Assembly (NCBI GenBank): GCA_046345315.1
Contig: JBKDKA010000145.1
Location: forward strand, 13,647 to 77,646
Length of the DNA stretch: 64,000 bases
From: F1-80-MAGs062 sp046345315
GTDB lineage: Bacteria > Planctomycetota > Planctomycetia > Planctomycetales > Planctomycetaceae
Reading direction: 5' to 3'
In this document: positions 17,490 through 26,735 of the stretch, piece after piece
How the letters are laid out: each line of letters begins with the position of its first letter
Numbering within the stretch: the stretch's first letter is position 1
The notes under the pieces: generated by a model
What the model was told of the DNA's origin: nothing
The model's input: only the letters and a program-made list of their open reading frames with translations
The model's database searches: none
Made by a program: the position numbers and the translations under genes

Positions 17490-18977
17490 TCAGCTGAGTA
17501 TTCCCTGGATGATCTCACCGTGAATATCAGTCAGTCGATAATCCCGTCCCTGATGTCGGTATGTCAGCTTTCGATGATCGATGCCCATCAGATGCAGCAG
17601 CGTGGCGTTCAGATCATGAATGTGTACGGGATCTCGTACGATGTTATACGAGAAATCGTCGGTCTCGCCGTACACTGAGCCGCCTCGAACGCCGGCCCCA
17701 GCAATCCACATGGAATAGCACGCCGGGTGATGATCTCGACCATAATCATCTGCCTTGAGTGTTCCCTGAGAATAAACGGTACGGCCGAATTCTCCTCCCC
17801 AGACGACGAGCGTATCGTCAAGCAGACCGCGCGCCTGCAGATCTTCGATCAGTGCCGCTGACGGCTGATCGGTGTCGTAACACTGACTCTTGATCCCCGA
17901 CGGCAGGCTTCCATGCTGATCCCATCCGCGATGGTACAGCTGAATGAAACGAACACCGCGTTCGGCCAGCCTGCGAGCCAGAATGCAGTTTGCTGCAAAT
18001 GTTCCGGGCTTTCGTGATTCCGGACCATACTGCTCGAAAGTGGAATCTGTCTCGTCGGACAGGTCGGCGAGTTCCGGCACGGAACTCTGCATCCGAAATG
18101 CCATTTCGTACTGATCAATTCGAGCCTGAATCTCCGGGTCTCCGGTTTCCTGCAGCCGGATTCGATTGAGATCGCTCAGATCATTCAGCATGGCACGCCG
18201 CCGATCAGGAGTGATTCCGGGAGGATTCGTCAGGAACAGCACCGGATCACGTCCCGGGCTGAACCGAACACCCTGATATCTTGGCGGAAGAAATCCGGAT
18301 CCCCACATGCGTTCATGGAGCGGCTGCGCGTTTGTCGGGCCGCTCGGGCGGGAAATCATGACGACAAACGCCGGCAGGTTCTCGTTCTCAGACCCCAACC
18401 CCCAGGACAGCCATGCTCCCGCAGAAGGACGTCCGGCGATCTGATGTCCAGTTTGAAGCAGTGTCATCGCCGGGTCGTGATTGATCGCTTCTGTGTGAAG
18501 CGTTCGGATGACGCAGATTCTGTCTGCAATGCGACCTGTGTGAGGCAGGATTTCGCTCAGCCAGGTTCCACAGTCACCATACTGTCGAAATCGCCACGCA
18601 GACGGAGCGACCGGAAATCGAGCCTGTCCGGATGTCATCCCGGTCAGACGCTGGCTGCCTCGAACAGATTCTGGCAGATCTTTGTTGAAGTAATCCCTCA
18701 GCCCAGGCTTGTAGTCGAAAAGCTCCAGCTGCGAAGGAGCTCCCGCCTGAGTCAGCCAGATGATTCGATTTGCCTTCGGGAATTGCAGCGGGAGTCGCAG
18801 ATTTTCAGCCTGATCCACCGCGGATGCATTCGCAGTTCTGTTAAGCAATGAATGAATCGCCGCCTGAGCCGTCAGTGATCCGGAACTCAGCAGAAATCGA
18901 CGTCTCGCGGCAACTTCAGCATCAACAGACGCTTTGAAGACGGACTCACTTTCACGACGACTGAAAAACTGTGTCAT
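17490..18977 (-). CDS. DUF1501 protein (sulfatase/phosphatase-fold, secreted)
   Basis: 495 aa starting at the ATG at 18977. It belongs to the DUF1501 family, abundant in planctomycetes, which shares the alkaline-phosphatase/sulfatase fold. The N-terminus has an Arg-rich then hydrophobic export region (VAARRRFLLSSGSLTAQAAI). Family hallmarks are IIWLTQAGAPSQLELFDYKP, the His-containing IRTLHTEAINHDPAMTLLQT, VVWGGEFGRTVYSQG and GRDHHPACYSMWIAGAGVRG. It follows the PSCyt/DUF1549 gene by 7 nt on the same strand, so the two form an operon. The biochemical role is not established. The pair is usually discussed in connection with polysaccharide breakdown at the cell surface. Confidence 0.93.
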   Translation of the reverse strand: MTQFFSRRESESVFKASVDAEVAARRRFLLSSGSLTAQAAIHSLLNRTANASAVDQAENLRLPLQFPKANRIIWLTQAGAPSQLELFDYKPGLRDYFNKDLPESVRGSQRLTGMTSGQARFPVAPSAWRFRQYGDCGTWLSEILPHTGRIADRICVIRTLHTEAINHDPAMTLLQTGHQIAGRPSAGAWLSWGLGSENENLPAFVVMISRPSGPTNAQPLHERMWGSGFLPPRYQGVRFSPGRDPVLFLTNPPGITPDRRRAMLNDLSDLNRIRLQETGDPEIQARIDQYEMAFRMQSSVPELADLSDETDSTFEQYGPESRKPGTFAANCILARRLAERGVRFIQLYHRGWDQHGSLPSGIKSQCYDTDQPSAALIEDLQARGLLDDTLVVWGGEFGRTVYSQGTLKADDYGRDHHPACYSMWIAGAGVRGGSVYGETDDFSYNIVRDPVHIHDLNATLLHLMGIDHRKLTYRHQGRDYRLTDIHGEIIQGILS

Positions 18978-18984
18978 TGTCGGT

Positions 18985-21609
18985 CTACTCTCGTGTCAGC
19001 GTTTCATCAAGATTCAGAAGTGTACCGGCAACAATGGTCATCGCAGCAAGATGCTGACGGTCTGAATGCTCGGCACTCGGGGTGGCCCCGACCTTCAGAA
19101 GTTCATCCGCAGCTGTCGGATCACTTCTGAAATCCTGCAACGCGCGGTGATACGCTTTGAGCAGAACGGATTCTTCAGAAGACGTCGGTTTTCTTGTCAG
19201 AACAACCTGAAACCCGAACTGCAGCTGGCTCTCGGCAGCTGTTCCGCCTTCGACCAGCATCCGCTGAGCCAGAAACCGGGCCGCTTCCACATAAGTCGGA
19301 TCGTTCATCAGGTTCAGTGCCTGAAGAGGCGTATTCGTTCGAGTTCTGCGCATGGTGCAGGATTCGCGAAACGGAGCGTCGAAGACAAGCATCGATGGGT
19401 TGGGAACAGATCGTTTCCAGTAGGTATACATCGAACGTCGATACAGATTTTCGCCTTTGTCTTCGACGTACGTATTCGTGCCGCTGCCGGCCGTTACCTG
19501 CTCATAAAGCCCGGGAGGATGGTACGGCTTCACAGAGGGCCCGCCGATTCGAGGGCTCAGAAGTCCGCTCACGAACAATGCCTGATCGCGCAGGAATTCT
19601 GACTGCAGCCGGAATCGCGCACCCCGTGAAAGCCACTGATTTTCCGAATCGCGTTCCTGAAGTGCAGCATCGCGAGCGGAGCTCTGTCGATATGTCGAAC
19701 TCGTTACGATCAATCGAATCATGTGCTGAAAATCCCAACCGCTCCGAATGAACTCATCGGCAAGCCAGTCCAGAAGTTCAGGATGCGACGGCGCTGCTCC
19801 CTGTGTTCCGAAGTCCTCAGATGTTCGGACCAGACCGACGCCAAAGAAAGACTGCCAGAGTCGATTCATGGTGACTCGCGCAGGAAGCGGATTGGACGGA
19901 TCAGTCAACCATCGTGCCAGCCCGAGCCGGTTTCGAGGAAGTTCCGACGACATCGAAGGCAGAATCTCCGGTGTCGCAGCCGTGACCTCCTCACCCGGCT
20001 TGTCATAAGCCCCGCGCATCAGAATTCGAGTCACTCTTGGCTGTGGCAGTTCAGCCATGACGAGAGTCGTTGGTATCTGCTCTTCCAGCTGCCGGATGAG
20101 TTCCGGAATCTTCTTCTGTCGTTCCTCAGAAGCCTGTTTGTTATCTGCAACCGGTAAAGGCTGGCCTGTTTCTGCGGAGACCGAAACCTGAGTTGTCGCG
20201 CTGGCCTGCAGCATCGCCAGTTCCGCCTTCAGATCCGCGATCTGTTTTTCAAGTTCGGGGGCCGGCAGTCGAATCACCGGTGGAGCACTCATCCGATAGT
20301 GTGCACCGTAATTTCCGATGCCACTCTCGGAGATGTTGTGAAAGAAAGCGAACAGACCGTAATAGTCGCGCTGAGTGAAGGGGTCGAACTTGTGGTCGTG
20401 GCAGCGAGCACACATCAAGGTCTGACCAAGCCAGATGGTTGCAGTCGTTTCGACGCGATCAGCGCAGTATTCGGCAAGAAACTCTTCAGGAATGACTCCG
20501 CCTTCCTCATTCATCATGTGATTGCGGTGAAAGCCCGTGGCAATCTTCTGAGCCAGCGTTGGCTCGGTGAGCAGATCTCCCGCCAGCTGTTCCATCGTGA
20601 ACTGATCAAACGGCATATTGGTGTTGAACGCTTCAATCACCCAGTCGCGCCAGGCATACATCTCCCGATCGCGATCCACCTGATACCCGTTCGTATCCGC
20701 AAACCGTGCGGCATCAAGCCAGTCCACAGCCATGCGTTCACCGTAGTGGGGTGACTTCAGAAGGCGATCCATCAGTCGTTCGTACACAGCATCTACGCCA
20801 GCTCGCGGAGCATCAGCATTCGAGCGGATGGATTCTTCCGCAGCCTTTCCATCCGGAGTCACAGCGGAGCTCTGCTGGAACTCGCTGAAGAATTCTTCCT
20901 GCAGTTTCGATGAAGGAGGCAATCCCGTGAGATCAAGCGACAGGCGGCGAATCACTGTGTTCACGTCGGCTTCGCGTGATGGATGGAGATTTTCCTGTTC
21001 CATCCGAGCAAGAACAAACTGATCAATCTCGTTTCTGCCCCAGTCTCGAGCCACTGGCTGCGGAACTTCCGGACGCTGAATTGGAAGGTAGGACCAGTGC
21101 TGCTGATAACCTGCACCGGATCGAATCCACTCCTCCAGAACCTGTTTCTGAGCCGCCGTCAGGACTTTTCCCGAATCCGGTGGAGGCATGACGGTGTTCA
21201 CGTCAGTGGAATGGATGCGTTCCATCAACATGCTGTTCTCGGGATGTCCGGGAACGATGGCTCGAGAACCGGATTCAGCAGGCTCCGTGGAAAACTCCCG
21301 CAGGTCGAGACGCAGGCCACCCTTTCTTGCCTGGCGATCCGGACCGTGGCAATGGAAGCAGGCGTTGGAAAGAATCGGACGAATGTCGCGATTGAATTCC
21401 GGCTGAACCTGAGCCTCTTCGTTGGGACCCTTTCCGGATTGAATGTCCTCCGGATTTGATTCTGTGGCGGTCGCCTGCTCAGCTGCGGAACACAGATCAG
21501 TCAATCCGGCCGGAATGAAAGCCAGGACGATGACCGCCAGTGCAAATGGCGACATCCCTGGATTCCCCGGAGCGGCATCGAATGGATGCGACAGGAATCT
21601 GCTCATCTC
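18985..21609 (-). CDS. PSCyt / DUF1549 / DUF1553 cytochrome-like surface protein
   Basis: 874 aa. I chose the ATG at 21609 because GAGGG lies at the right distance; a TTG at 21624 is an alternative. A signal segment (FALAVIVLAFIPAGL) is followed by a planctomycete cytochrome c domain (PSCyt1) with the heme site NACFHCH (CxxCH). Next come the DUF1549 region (RPEVPQPVARDWGRNEIDQF, LDAARFADTNGYQVDRDREM and MARCHDHKFDPFTQRDYYGL-like segments) and the DUF1553 region (NPLPARVTMNRLWQSFFGVG). First gene of the two-gene operon with DUF1501. It probably carries a c-type heme and is exported; the reaction is unknown. Confidence 0.93.
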   Translation of the reverse strand, partial: EMSRFLSHPFDAAPGNPGMSPFALAVIVLAFIPAGLTDLCSAAEQATATESNPEDIQSGKGPNEEAQVQPEFNRDIRPILSNACFHCHGPDRQARKGGLRLDLREFSTEPAESGSRAIVPGHPENSMLMERIHSTDVNTVMPPPDSGKVLTAAQKQVLEEWIRSGAGYQQHWSYLPIQRPEVPQPVARDWGRNEIDQFVLARMEQENLHPSREADVNTVIRRLSLDLTGLPPSSKLQEEFFSEFQQSSAVTPDGKAAEESIRSNADAPRAGVDAVYERLMDRLLKSPHYGERMAVDWLDAARFADTNGYQVDRDREMYAWRDWVIEAFNTNMPFDQFTMEQLAGDLLTEPTLAQKIATGFHRNHMMNEEGGVIPEEFLAEYCADRVETTATIWLGQTLMCARCHDHKFDPFTQRDYYGLFAFFHNISESGIGNYGAHYRMSAPPVIRLPAPELEKQIADLKAELAMLQASATTQVSVSAETGQPLPVADNKQASEERQKKIPELIRQLEEQIPTTLVMAELPQPRVTRILMRGAYDKPGEEVTAATPEILPSMSSELPRNRLGLARWLTDPSNPLPARVTMNRLWQSFFGVGLVRTSEDFGTQGAAPSHPELLDWLADEFIRSGWDFQHMIRLIVTSSTYRQSSARDAALQERDSENQWLSRGARFRLQSEFLRDQALFVSGLLSPRIGGPSVKPYHPPGLYEQVTAGSGTNTYVEDKGENLYRRSMYTYWKRSVPNPSMLVFDAPFRESCTMRRTRTNTPLQALNLMNDPTYVEAARFLAQRMLVEGGTAAESQLQFGFQVVLTRKPTSSEESVLLKAYHRALQDFRSDPTAADELLKVGATPSAEHSDRQHLAAMTIVAGTLLNLDETLTRE

Positions 21610-22227
21610 CAGCCCTCTGTTCAAATTGACTCTGCCGGTACGCTGGATCGCAGTTCAAAACCGGCACCCTTCCAGCCGCAGAATTTCTCAGAAAATTCGC
21701 GTCTCTCGGAGAGCCAATGCCGGTTTCGAAACGACCTCTGTATGGATTTCGGGAACTGATCGAACACCCCGGCGTCTTGACCAGGGGTTACCCGGAATCT
21801 GGTTTCCCCCGGAATATACCGTCCGAATCAAGCACATTCATGCCCTGAAATGCGATGTTAAGGCGGTTTTGTCGTTTGATTCGGCGGGATCAGCAAAGCG
21901 AGGAAGCGGCAACACTGGAAACAGGATGTGCGCATCAATCGGAGAGCGGATCAGCAGCGGATTGCATTCTGAAGTCTGTCGGGATAGCCTTCCGCTATCA
22001 GGAACAATGCCGGAATTCCGGGCCTGACCTGAATCAGGGCTGACCCTCCGTTGGGGCAGAGCGCCTGAGCTCAGGGCCGAAAGGCTCATTTTTGAACTGC
22101 GACAGAAGCCAGTAGATGGGGAATTCTGAGAGTTTCAGAACTCGGAAATTCCCACCCGCGAACCTGCTGTGTCGAACAGTCCGGGCCGCATCCAGACGCC
22201 GGACATCAAACTGCGAGAAATTGTGTC
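21610..22227. other. Intergenic region between divergent genes
   Basis: About 620 bp without a supported gene. It must hold the promoters of the PSCyt operon (minus) and of the acidic/RGG protein gene (plus), but I see no clear promoter boxes. Short frames here lack coding character. Confidence 0.4.
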
Positions 22228-24495
22228 ATGAACCGACCAGAAGACGATTCACTGAACCGAAAAACGGAAAAAACGGACCCTCTGACCGAACACTATCAAT
22301 GGCTGAAACCCGGGGAGGGTTCGGAACTGGGTGGTGAACTGCTGTTCGACGAGTACGACGACAAACCTTCTTCTGTCGAAGCACTGCTTGCTGCCGGAAA
22401 GAGTGGCCATACGCACGACCATGACTGCAGTGATCACGATCATGACCATGACACAAAGGGCCATGGTCAGCATTCCGAACCGCAGCTGAAATCAGCCAGC
22501 CTCGATTTCGATGAAGATATCGAAGACCTGATTATCTTCTCTGATGATGAAGACGACGAGGAAGAAGACGAAGAGGAAGAAGAATTCGACGATGAGTCGT
22601 TTGAATTCGAGGGCTCCGAAGATGAAGAGCCTGTTTCGGCAGAGGCCGGCAAGCGCAGTTCGGCCAAAGCCGCCCTCGACGAAGAAGACGATGACGAAGA
22701 AGATGAGGACGAACTGGACGACGAGGATGACGACGACGACGATGATCTGGAAGACGATGACGACGATGAGTTCGACGACGACGACGAGGAAGAGGACGAC
22801 GATGAGTTCGAAGATGAACTCGATGATGAAGATCTTGTCTTTGGAGACGATGAGCCGGAATCAGCTCCGAGCAGAGTGACTCCCGCGTCGCGAAAGTCGG
22901 AAGAGAAGGCACCCGTTGCGTCCGTGTCTGATCCGCAGGCTCGCAGTGGTTCGGGATCACGCCGACCTCCAGCTGATGGCGGTCGTGCTGAAGGCGGTCG
23001 CTCCGACGGCGGTCGTGCTGAAGGTGGAAACCGTCATTCTCAGCCCGGTCGCAGGAAAGATGAAGCGGCTTCCGGATCGGATGACGATTACTGGGAACAG
23101 CTCGATCGCTGGGTCTGGACGGAAGCAGGAAGCACAGCAACCGGTAAACCGGCCGGTCGGAATGCGCAGAATCTCAGTTCAGACGACGATGAAGAAGATG
23201 ATCTCGAGGAAGATTCGGCAACAGAATCTGCTGGCAGGGCTGCTGCAGACAAAGAGACGGCGGAAGACTCCGGAGAAGGGAATTCCGGACGCAGACGACG
23301 AGGTCGTCGCCGAGGCGGTCGTGGACGTGGTCGCCGCCCAGAACGCTCAGAGAACCGATCGACTTCGCAGGAACGAGCTGATTCCGTAGAAGCCGAGGAA
23401 AGTGATGATGATCTGAACGACATCCTCTTCGAGGAAGATCAGGAGGATTTCGTCAGTGTGTCTGCTGGTAGCGCTCGAGCTCAGAGATCCTTGCCACCGG
23501 AACAGGAACGTTTGTCAGAATCAGCTGATCTGACTGAAGCTGACGAAGCTGATGACGAAGAGTCGGACGGGGAAGAATCTGCGGAACGAACGTCTTCAGG
23601 TCGACGGCGTGGACGTCGCGGGCGACGTGGTCGGGGGCGTGGACGCGGTGGAGATCGCCCGGCAGACTCATCAGCACCAGCAGCTCCTTCCGCGAAATCC
23701 GAAGTTGATCCGGATGAAGAGGACGACGCGGAAATCGGTTTCAGCGATGAAGAAATCAGTTTTGACGAGGTCGAACCGCCACGAGGGCAGGATCGAAAGC
23801 GAGGCCGTGAACCAGTCTCCGGAAGACCACAGGGAAGTGATCGAGAGTCCGGGCGTGGCCGAGGTCGACGCGAGGAACGAGAATCCGCGAGACGAGAACC
23901 TGCAGCTCGTGGAGATGTCGTAGAAGCCGACCGCTTCAGCGACCGGGATCGTCAGGGGCCCGCCGACCGAGAACGCTCACGTGAAGGTCGTGACGGGCGC
24001 AGAGAACCGCGTTCTGCGACTGAGCGTCCGCAGCGACCTCAGCGTTCTTCAGAGCGAGAACGATCTCCGGCCGGTGAACGTTCACCCCAGCCGGAACGAA
24101 CGCGTCCGGAACCGGTTTCGGAGCAATCTCGACCAGCCGCAAGAGAAGAACGAAGACCGGCTCGCGTACCGCAGGAGTCGGCAACAGCCGCAAAGGCGCG
24201 ACCCGCCGATTACGATGAAGTCCCGACGTGGGAAGAAGCAATCGGTTATCTCGCCATCAAGCATCCTGCTGAAGACTTCAACCGCCGCTCCGGTGGACGC
24301 GGTGGTGGTCCTCGCGGGGGCGGTGGTGGTGGTCGAAGTGGTGGAAACCGTGGATCTGATTCCCGTGGCAATGAAGGACGGTCTCAGGATCGATCCGAAA
24401 AATCCGGAGATTCTCGACCTGGTGATCATCGGAGCGGAGAAAGCGGGGGCCGTCCACCCCGCCGCAGAAACGAAAACTTCGGAAATAACACCTGA
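22228..24495 (+). CDS. Giant disordered Asp/Glu-rich and RGG-box protein with His-rich metal site
   Basis: 755 aa, nearly all low complexity. The order is: a folded-looking N-terminus (TEHYQWLKPGEGSELGGELL, residues 20-45), a His/Asp cluster HTHDHDCSDHDHDHD near 62-76 that could bind metal, and an extremely acidic block to about 215. Gly/Arg spacers (GGRAEGGRSDGGRAEGG) follow, then a short conserved-looking YWEQLDRWVWTEAG. Two basic clusters (GRRRRGRRRGGRGRGRR and GRRRGRRGRRGRGRGRG) are separated by acidic blocks, and an Arg/Glu/Pro-rich region comes next. Near the C-terminus is an ordered segment VPTWEEAIGYLAIKHPAEDF before a final RGG tail. RGG tails and R/E stretches suggest RNA binding or condensate formation; this is inference. 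No family name given. Confidence 0.8.
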   Translation: MNRPEDDSLNRKTEKTDPLTEHYQWLKPGEGSELGGELLFDEYDDKPSSVEALLAAGKSGHTHDHDCSDHDHDHDTKGHGQHSEPQLKSASLDFDEDIEDLIIFSDDEDDEEEDEEEEEFDDESFEFEGSEDEEPVSAEAGKRSSAKAALDEEDDDEEDEDELDDEDDDDDDDLEDDDDDEFDDDDEEEDDDEFEDELDDEDLVFGDDEPESAPSRVTPASRKSEEKAPVASVSDPQARSGSGSRRPPADGGRAEGGRSDGGRAEGGNRHSQPGRRKDEAASGSDDDYWEQLDRWVWTEAGSTATGKPAGRNAQNLSSDDDEEDDLEEDSATESAGRAAADKETAEDSGEGNSGRRRRGRRRGGRGRGRRPERSENRSTSQERADSVEAEESDDDLNDILFEEDQEDFVSVSAGSARAQRSLPPEQERLSESADLTEADEADDEESDGEESAERTSSGRRRGRRGRRGRGRGRGGDRPADSSAPAAPSAKSEVDPDEEDDAEIGFSDEEISFDEVEPPRGQDRKRGREPVSGRPQGSDRESGRGRGRREERESARREPAARGDVVEADRFSDRDRQGPADRERSREGRDGRREPRSATERPQRPQRSSERERSPAGERSPQPERTRPEPVSEQSRPAAREERRPARVPQESATAAKARPADYDEVPTWEEAIGYLAIKHPAEDFNRRSGGRGGGPRGGGGGGRSGGNRGSDSRGNEGRSQDRSEKSGDSRPGDHRSGESGGRPPRRRNENFGNNT

Positions 24496-24626
24496 GTCAG
24501 CAGTGTGTCGAACCAGATCCGAGAATCTTGTGTCATCGATCACAGGTTGAGGGTCAGAAGTGCCGAAATTCAGGCGGGGAGTTACTTGCGAAAGCTACTG
24601 TAAAACGGTAGGCTTTGCGGAAGCGA

Positions 24627-24700
24627 GGGGTCGTAGCTCAGTTGGTTAGAGCGCCAGCCTGTCACGTTGGAGGCCGCGGGTTCAAGTCCCGTCGACCTCG
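24627..24700 (+). tRNA. tRNA-Asp (anticodon GTC)
   Basis: A cloverleaf of 74 nt: acceptor GGGGTCG pairs with CGACCTC (one G-U), D-arm GCTCAGTTGGTTAGAGC, anticodon loop CTGTCAC with GTC, T-arm GCGGGTTCAAGTCCCGT. The 3' CCA is not encoded. A terminator follows 8 nt later. Confidence 0.97.
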
Positions 24701-24708
24701 CTGAATAG

Positions 24709-24746
24709 AAAGCCCGCTGAGACCTCGCGTTTCAGCGGGCTTTTCG
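24709..24746 (+). terminator. Intrinsic terminator after tRNA-Asp
   Basis: AAAGCCCGCTGA (24709-24720) pairs with TCAGCGGGCTTT (24732-24743) with T residues after it; with A residues before it the hairpin could also work on the other strand. Confidence 0.85.
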
Positions 24747-24846
24747 CATTTTCTGCTCTGTTGTTTCACCTGACACTGCTGAATCCCTGCCGGCAGAACT
24801 CAGGAGCTTCACCGCAGCTTCCCTCAGAATCCGAGGAATTCACGGC

Positions 24847-26061
24847 ATGTCTTTCACAGGTTGCCAATCACTGTTCCATTGCCATGTTCGATTCCCGAAA
24901 GACCGTCAGGGGCAAGTCATACACTGGCTAAGCTCGATTGTCGTGGTGGCTCTGTGTCTGCTCACTCAGCGGGCAAATGCAGAAGTTTTCCGAGTTTACA
25001 TCGGGACGTACACAGGTGACGGAAGCAGCAGTCAGGGGATTTATCTCTGCGAGTTTGATACCGCGACCGGAAAGCTCACGGAACCGCGACTTGTCGCTGA
25101 GGAAGCGAATCCCTCATTTCTTGCGATTCATCCGAGTCAGAAATTCGTGTTCTGCGTGAACGAGCTGGTTGAGGGTGAGGGGCGAGCCAATGCCAGAGTC
25201 ACTGCACTGAGCGTTCAGGCGGACGGTACTCTCAAACGGATCAATTCTCAGCCCACGCTCGGCGGAGCCCCCTGCCACTGTAATGTGGATGCAACGGGTA
25301 AAAGTCTTCTGGTAGCCAATTACATCGGTGGTAATGTGATTGTGCTTCCGATTGAAGCCGATGGAACGCTTCGCCCCGCGTCTTCGAACATGGTTCATGG
25401 CCTCGAGAACTCAGGCGACGGAAAGAAAATTGTCTCACGAGCTCACTCCGTCAATCTCAGCTCCGACAATCGGTTCGCCTACGTTGCTGACCTCGGGCTG
25501 GATCAGATCCTCGTTTACGAGCTGGATGCCGCCAAATCTGAACTGCGACCGGCGGATCCCCCGTTCACATCCGTGCATCCGGGTGGAGGTCCGAGACACT
25601 TCGCAATTCATCCATCCGGAAAGTTTGCCTATACCAACAATGAAACCACGCTGGTCGCAACGGCGTTTCGGCGAGATCCTGTCGATGGCAGTCTGACTGT
25701 GATTCAGGATATCTCCACACTTCCGGAAGCTCCGAAGCCGGGCATGAGCACAGCCGAGTGTCTGGTCCATCCGAATGGTGAGTTTCTTTACGTCAGCAAC
25801 CGTGGTCACGAATCGATCGCCGTGTTTTCGATCGAATCGCAGACCGGACTGCTCACGCATGTGCAGAACTCACCGACTGGCGGGAAAGAACCGCGCAATT
25901 TCGTCATCGATCCATCGGGACGCTGGATTCTGGCAGAGAATCAGAATTCCGACAGCATCCATGTACTGGCCATTGATCAGCAGACAGGTCGGCTGTCACT
26001 GACCGGCAATTCCATCACCGTGGGCCGTCCGGTCTGTATCCGAATGATGCCGGTGCCGTAA
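24847..26061 (+). CDS. Secreted lactonase-like seven-bladed beta-propeller
   Basis: 404 aa. It belongs to the lactonase / 6-phosphogluconolactonase (YbhE-type) family: VYIGTYTGDGSSSQGIYLCE at the start of the propeller, then NPSFLAIHPSQKFVFCVNE, CHCNVDATGKSLLVANYIGG, HSVNLSSDNRFAYVADLGLD, GGGPRHFAIHPSGKFAYTNN, HPNGEFLYVSNRGHESIAVF and EPRNFVIDPSGRWILAENQN. An N-terminal hydrophobic stretch (WLSSIVVVALCLLTQRANAE) is a signal peptide, so the protein is exported, unlike the cytosolic pathway enzyme. The true substrate is unknown. Confidence 0.9.
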   Translation: MSFTGCQSLFHCHVRFPKDRQGQVIHWLSSIVVVALCLLTQRANAEVFRVYIGTYTGDGSSSQGIYLCEFDTATGKLTEPRLVAEEANPSFLAIHPSQKFVFCVNELVEGEGRANARVTALSVQADGTLKRINSQPTLGGAPCHCNVDATGKSLLVANYIGGNVIVLPIEADGTLRPASSNMVHGLENSGDGKKIVSRAHSVNLSSDNRFAYVADLGLDQILVYELDAAKSELRPADPPFTSVHPGGGPRHFAIHPSGKFAYTNNETTLVATAFRRDPVDGSLTVIQDISTLPEAPKPGMSTAECLVHPNGEFLYVSNRGHESIAVFSIESQTGLLTHVQNSPTGGKEPRNFVIDPSGRWILAENQNSDSIHVLAIDQQTGRLSLTGNSITVGRPVCIRMMPVP

Positions 26062-26101
26062 TGCTTCATTGAACCTCACTCTGATCAATCAACTCATCAT
26101 G

Positions 26102-26584
26102 TCATCTTGGGAAAGCTGGGTCTGCCGGAAGTCCGGCTGCCTCAGCGGCACGACAAAAGTAAGCAAAGCTCGCCATCAGATTGATCAGCTGATCGAGGTG
26201 TTCCGGACGATGATGTTTCAGAGCGTCTGCTGCACCTTGATCAGTTACTGCAATGGGTGGCGATGCAGGATGCCGATCAGTGTTCATCAGAGTCCCATCT
26301 GCATCACTGAAGTCCGCCATGTCGCCATTGAGTGACAGGATCTGGTCCATCAGGCTGGCACGGAACACACACAATACTGCACAAAATGCAGACGCTGTGG
26401 CTAAGTGACAGCGTATCTCTGCGGGCACGATTTTGAAGAGCCGAAATCGAAACGAACATCTTCGAAAGAAGTGTTCCGAAAGTCGATTGCGGGAATTCAA
26501 CAGGACGGGAACCTCATCAGGAGACAAGTCACACTCCCGAAACTCGCTGAAGATCAGGCATTCACGAAAATTTACGGTTCCCAC
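26102..26584 (-). CDS. Hypothetical protein (weak)
   Basis: A 160-codon frame whose C-terminal half looks protein-like (VTDQGAADALKHHRPEHLDQ then LINLMASFAYFCRAAEAAG) with codon use similar to its neighbours. The N-terminal half is Arg/Phe/Cys-rich and less convincing. A start at one of the internal ATGs is possible. It is otherwise the only candidate in a gap of about 670 bp (26062-26735). No family recognised; it may be a decaying gene. Confidence 0.3.
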   Translation of the reverse strand: MGTVNFRECLIFSEFRECDLSPDEVPVLLNSRNRLSEHFFRRCSFRFRLFKIVPAEIRCHLATASAFCAVLCVFRASLMDQILSLNGDMADFSDADGTLMNTDRHPASPPIAVTDQGAADALKHHRPEHLDQLINLMASFAYFCRAAEAAGLPADPAFPR

Positions 26585-26735
26585 TGTTGTGTAGCGCTAA
26601 GAAACCGCCCTGCTTCGATTCAAAGATCCTGACCACCGAGTGGCGGCCTCCGTATATTGAGCTGCTCCGCATTCTGCGAACTGAGATGATCGAGCGGCGA
26701 AATACAATCAGTCGATGATCTCTTCTGAGTAACAG

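Noticed and set aside
22500..23700. Repetitive GA/GAC-rich DNA taken for a CRISPR or simple repeat
   Set aside because: It is the codon repetition of Asp/Glu and Arg/Gly blocks in an open frame; there are no regular spacers.
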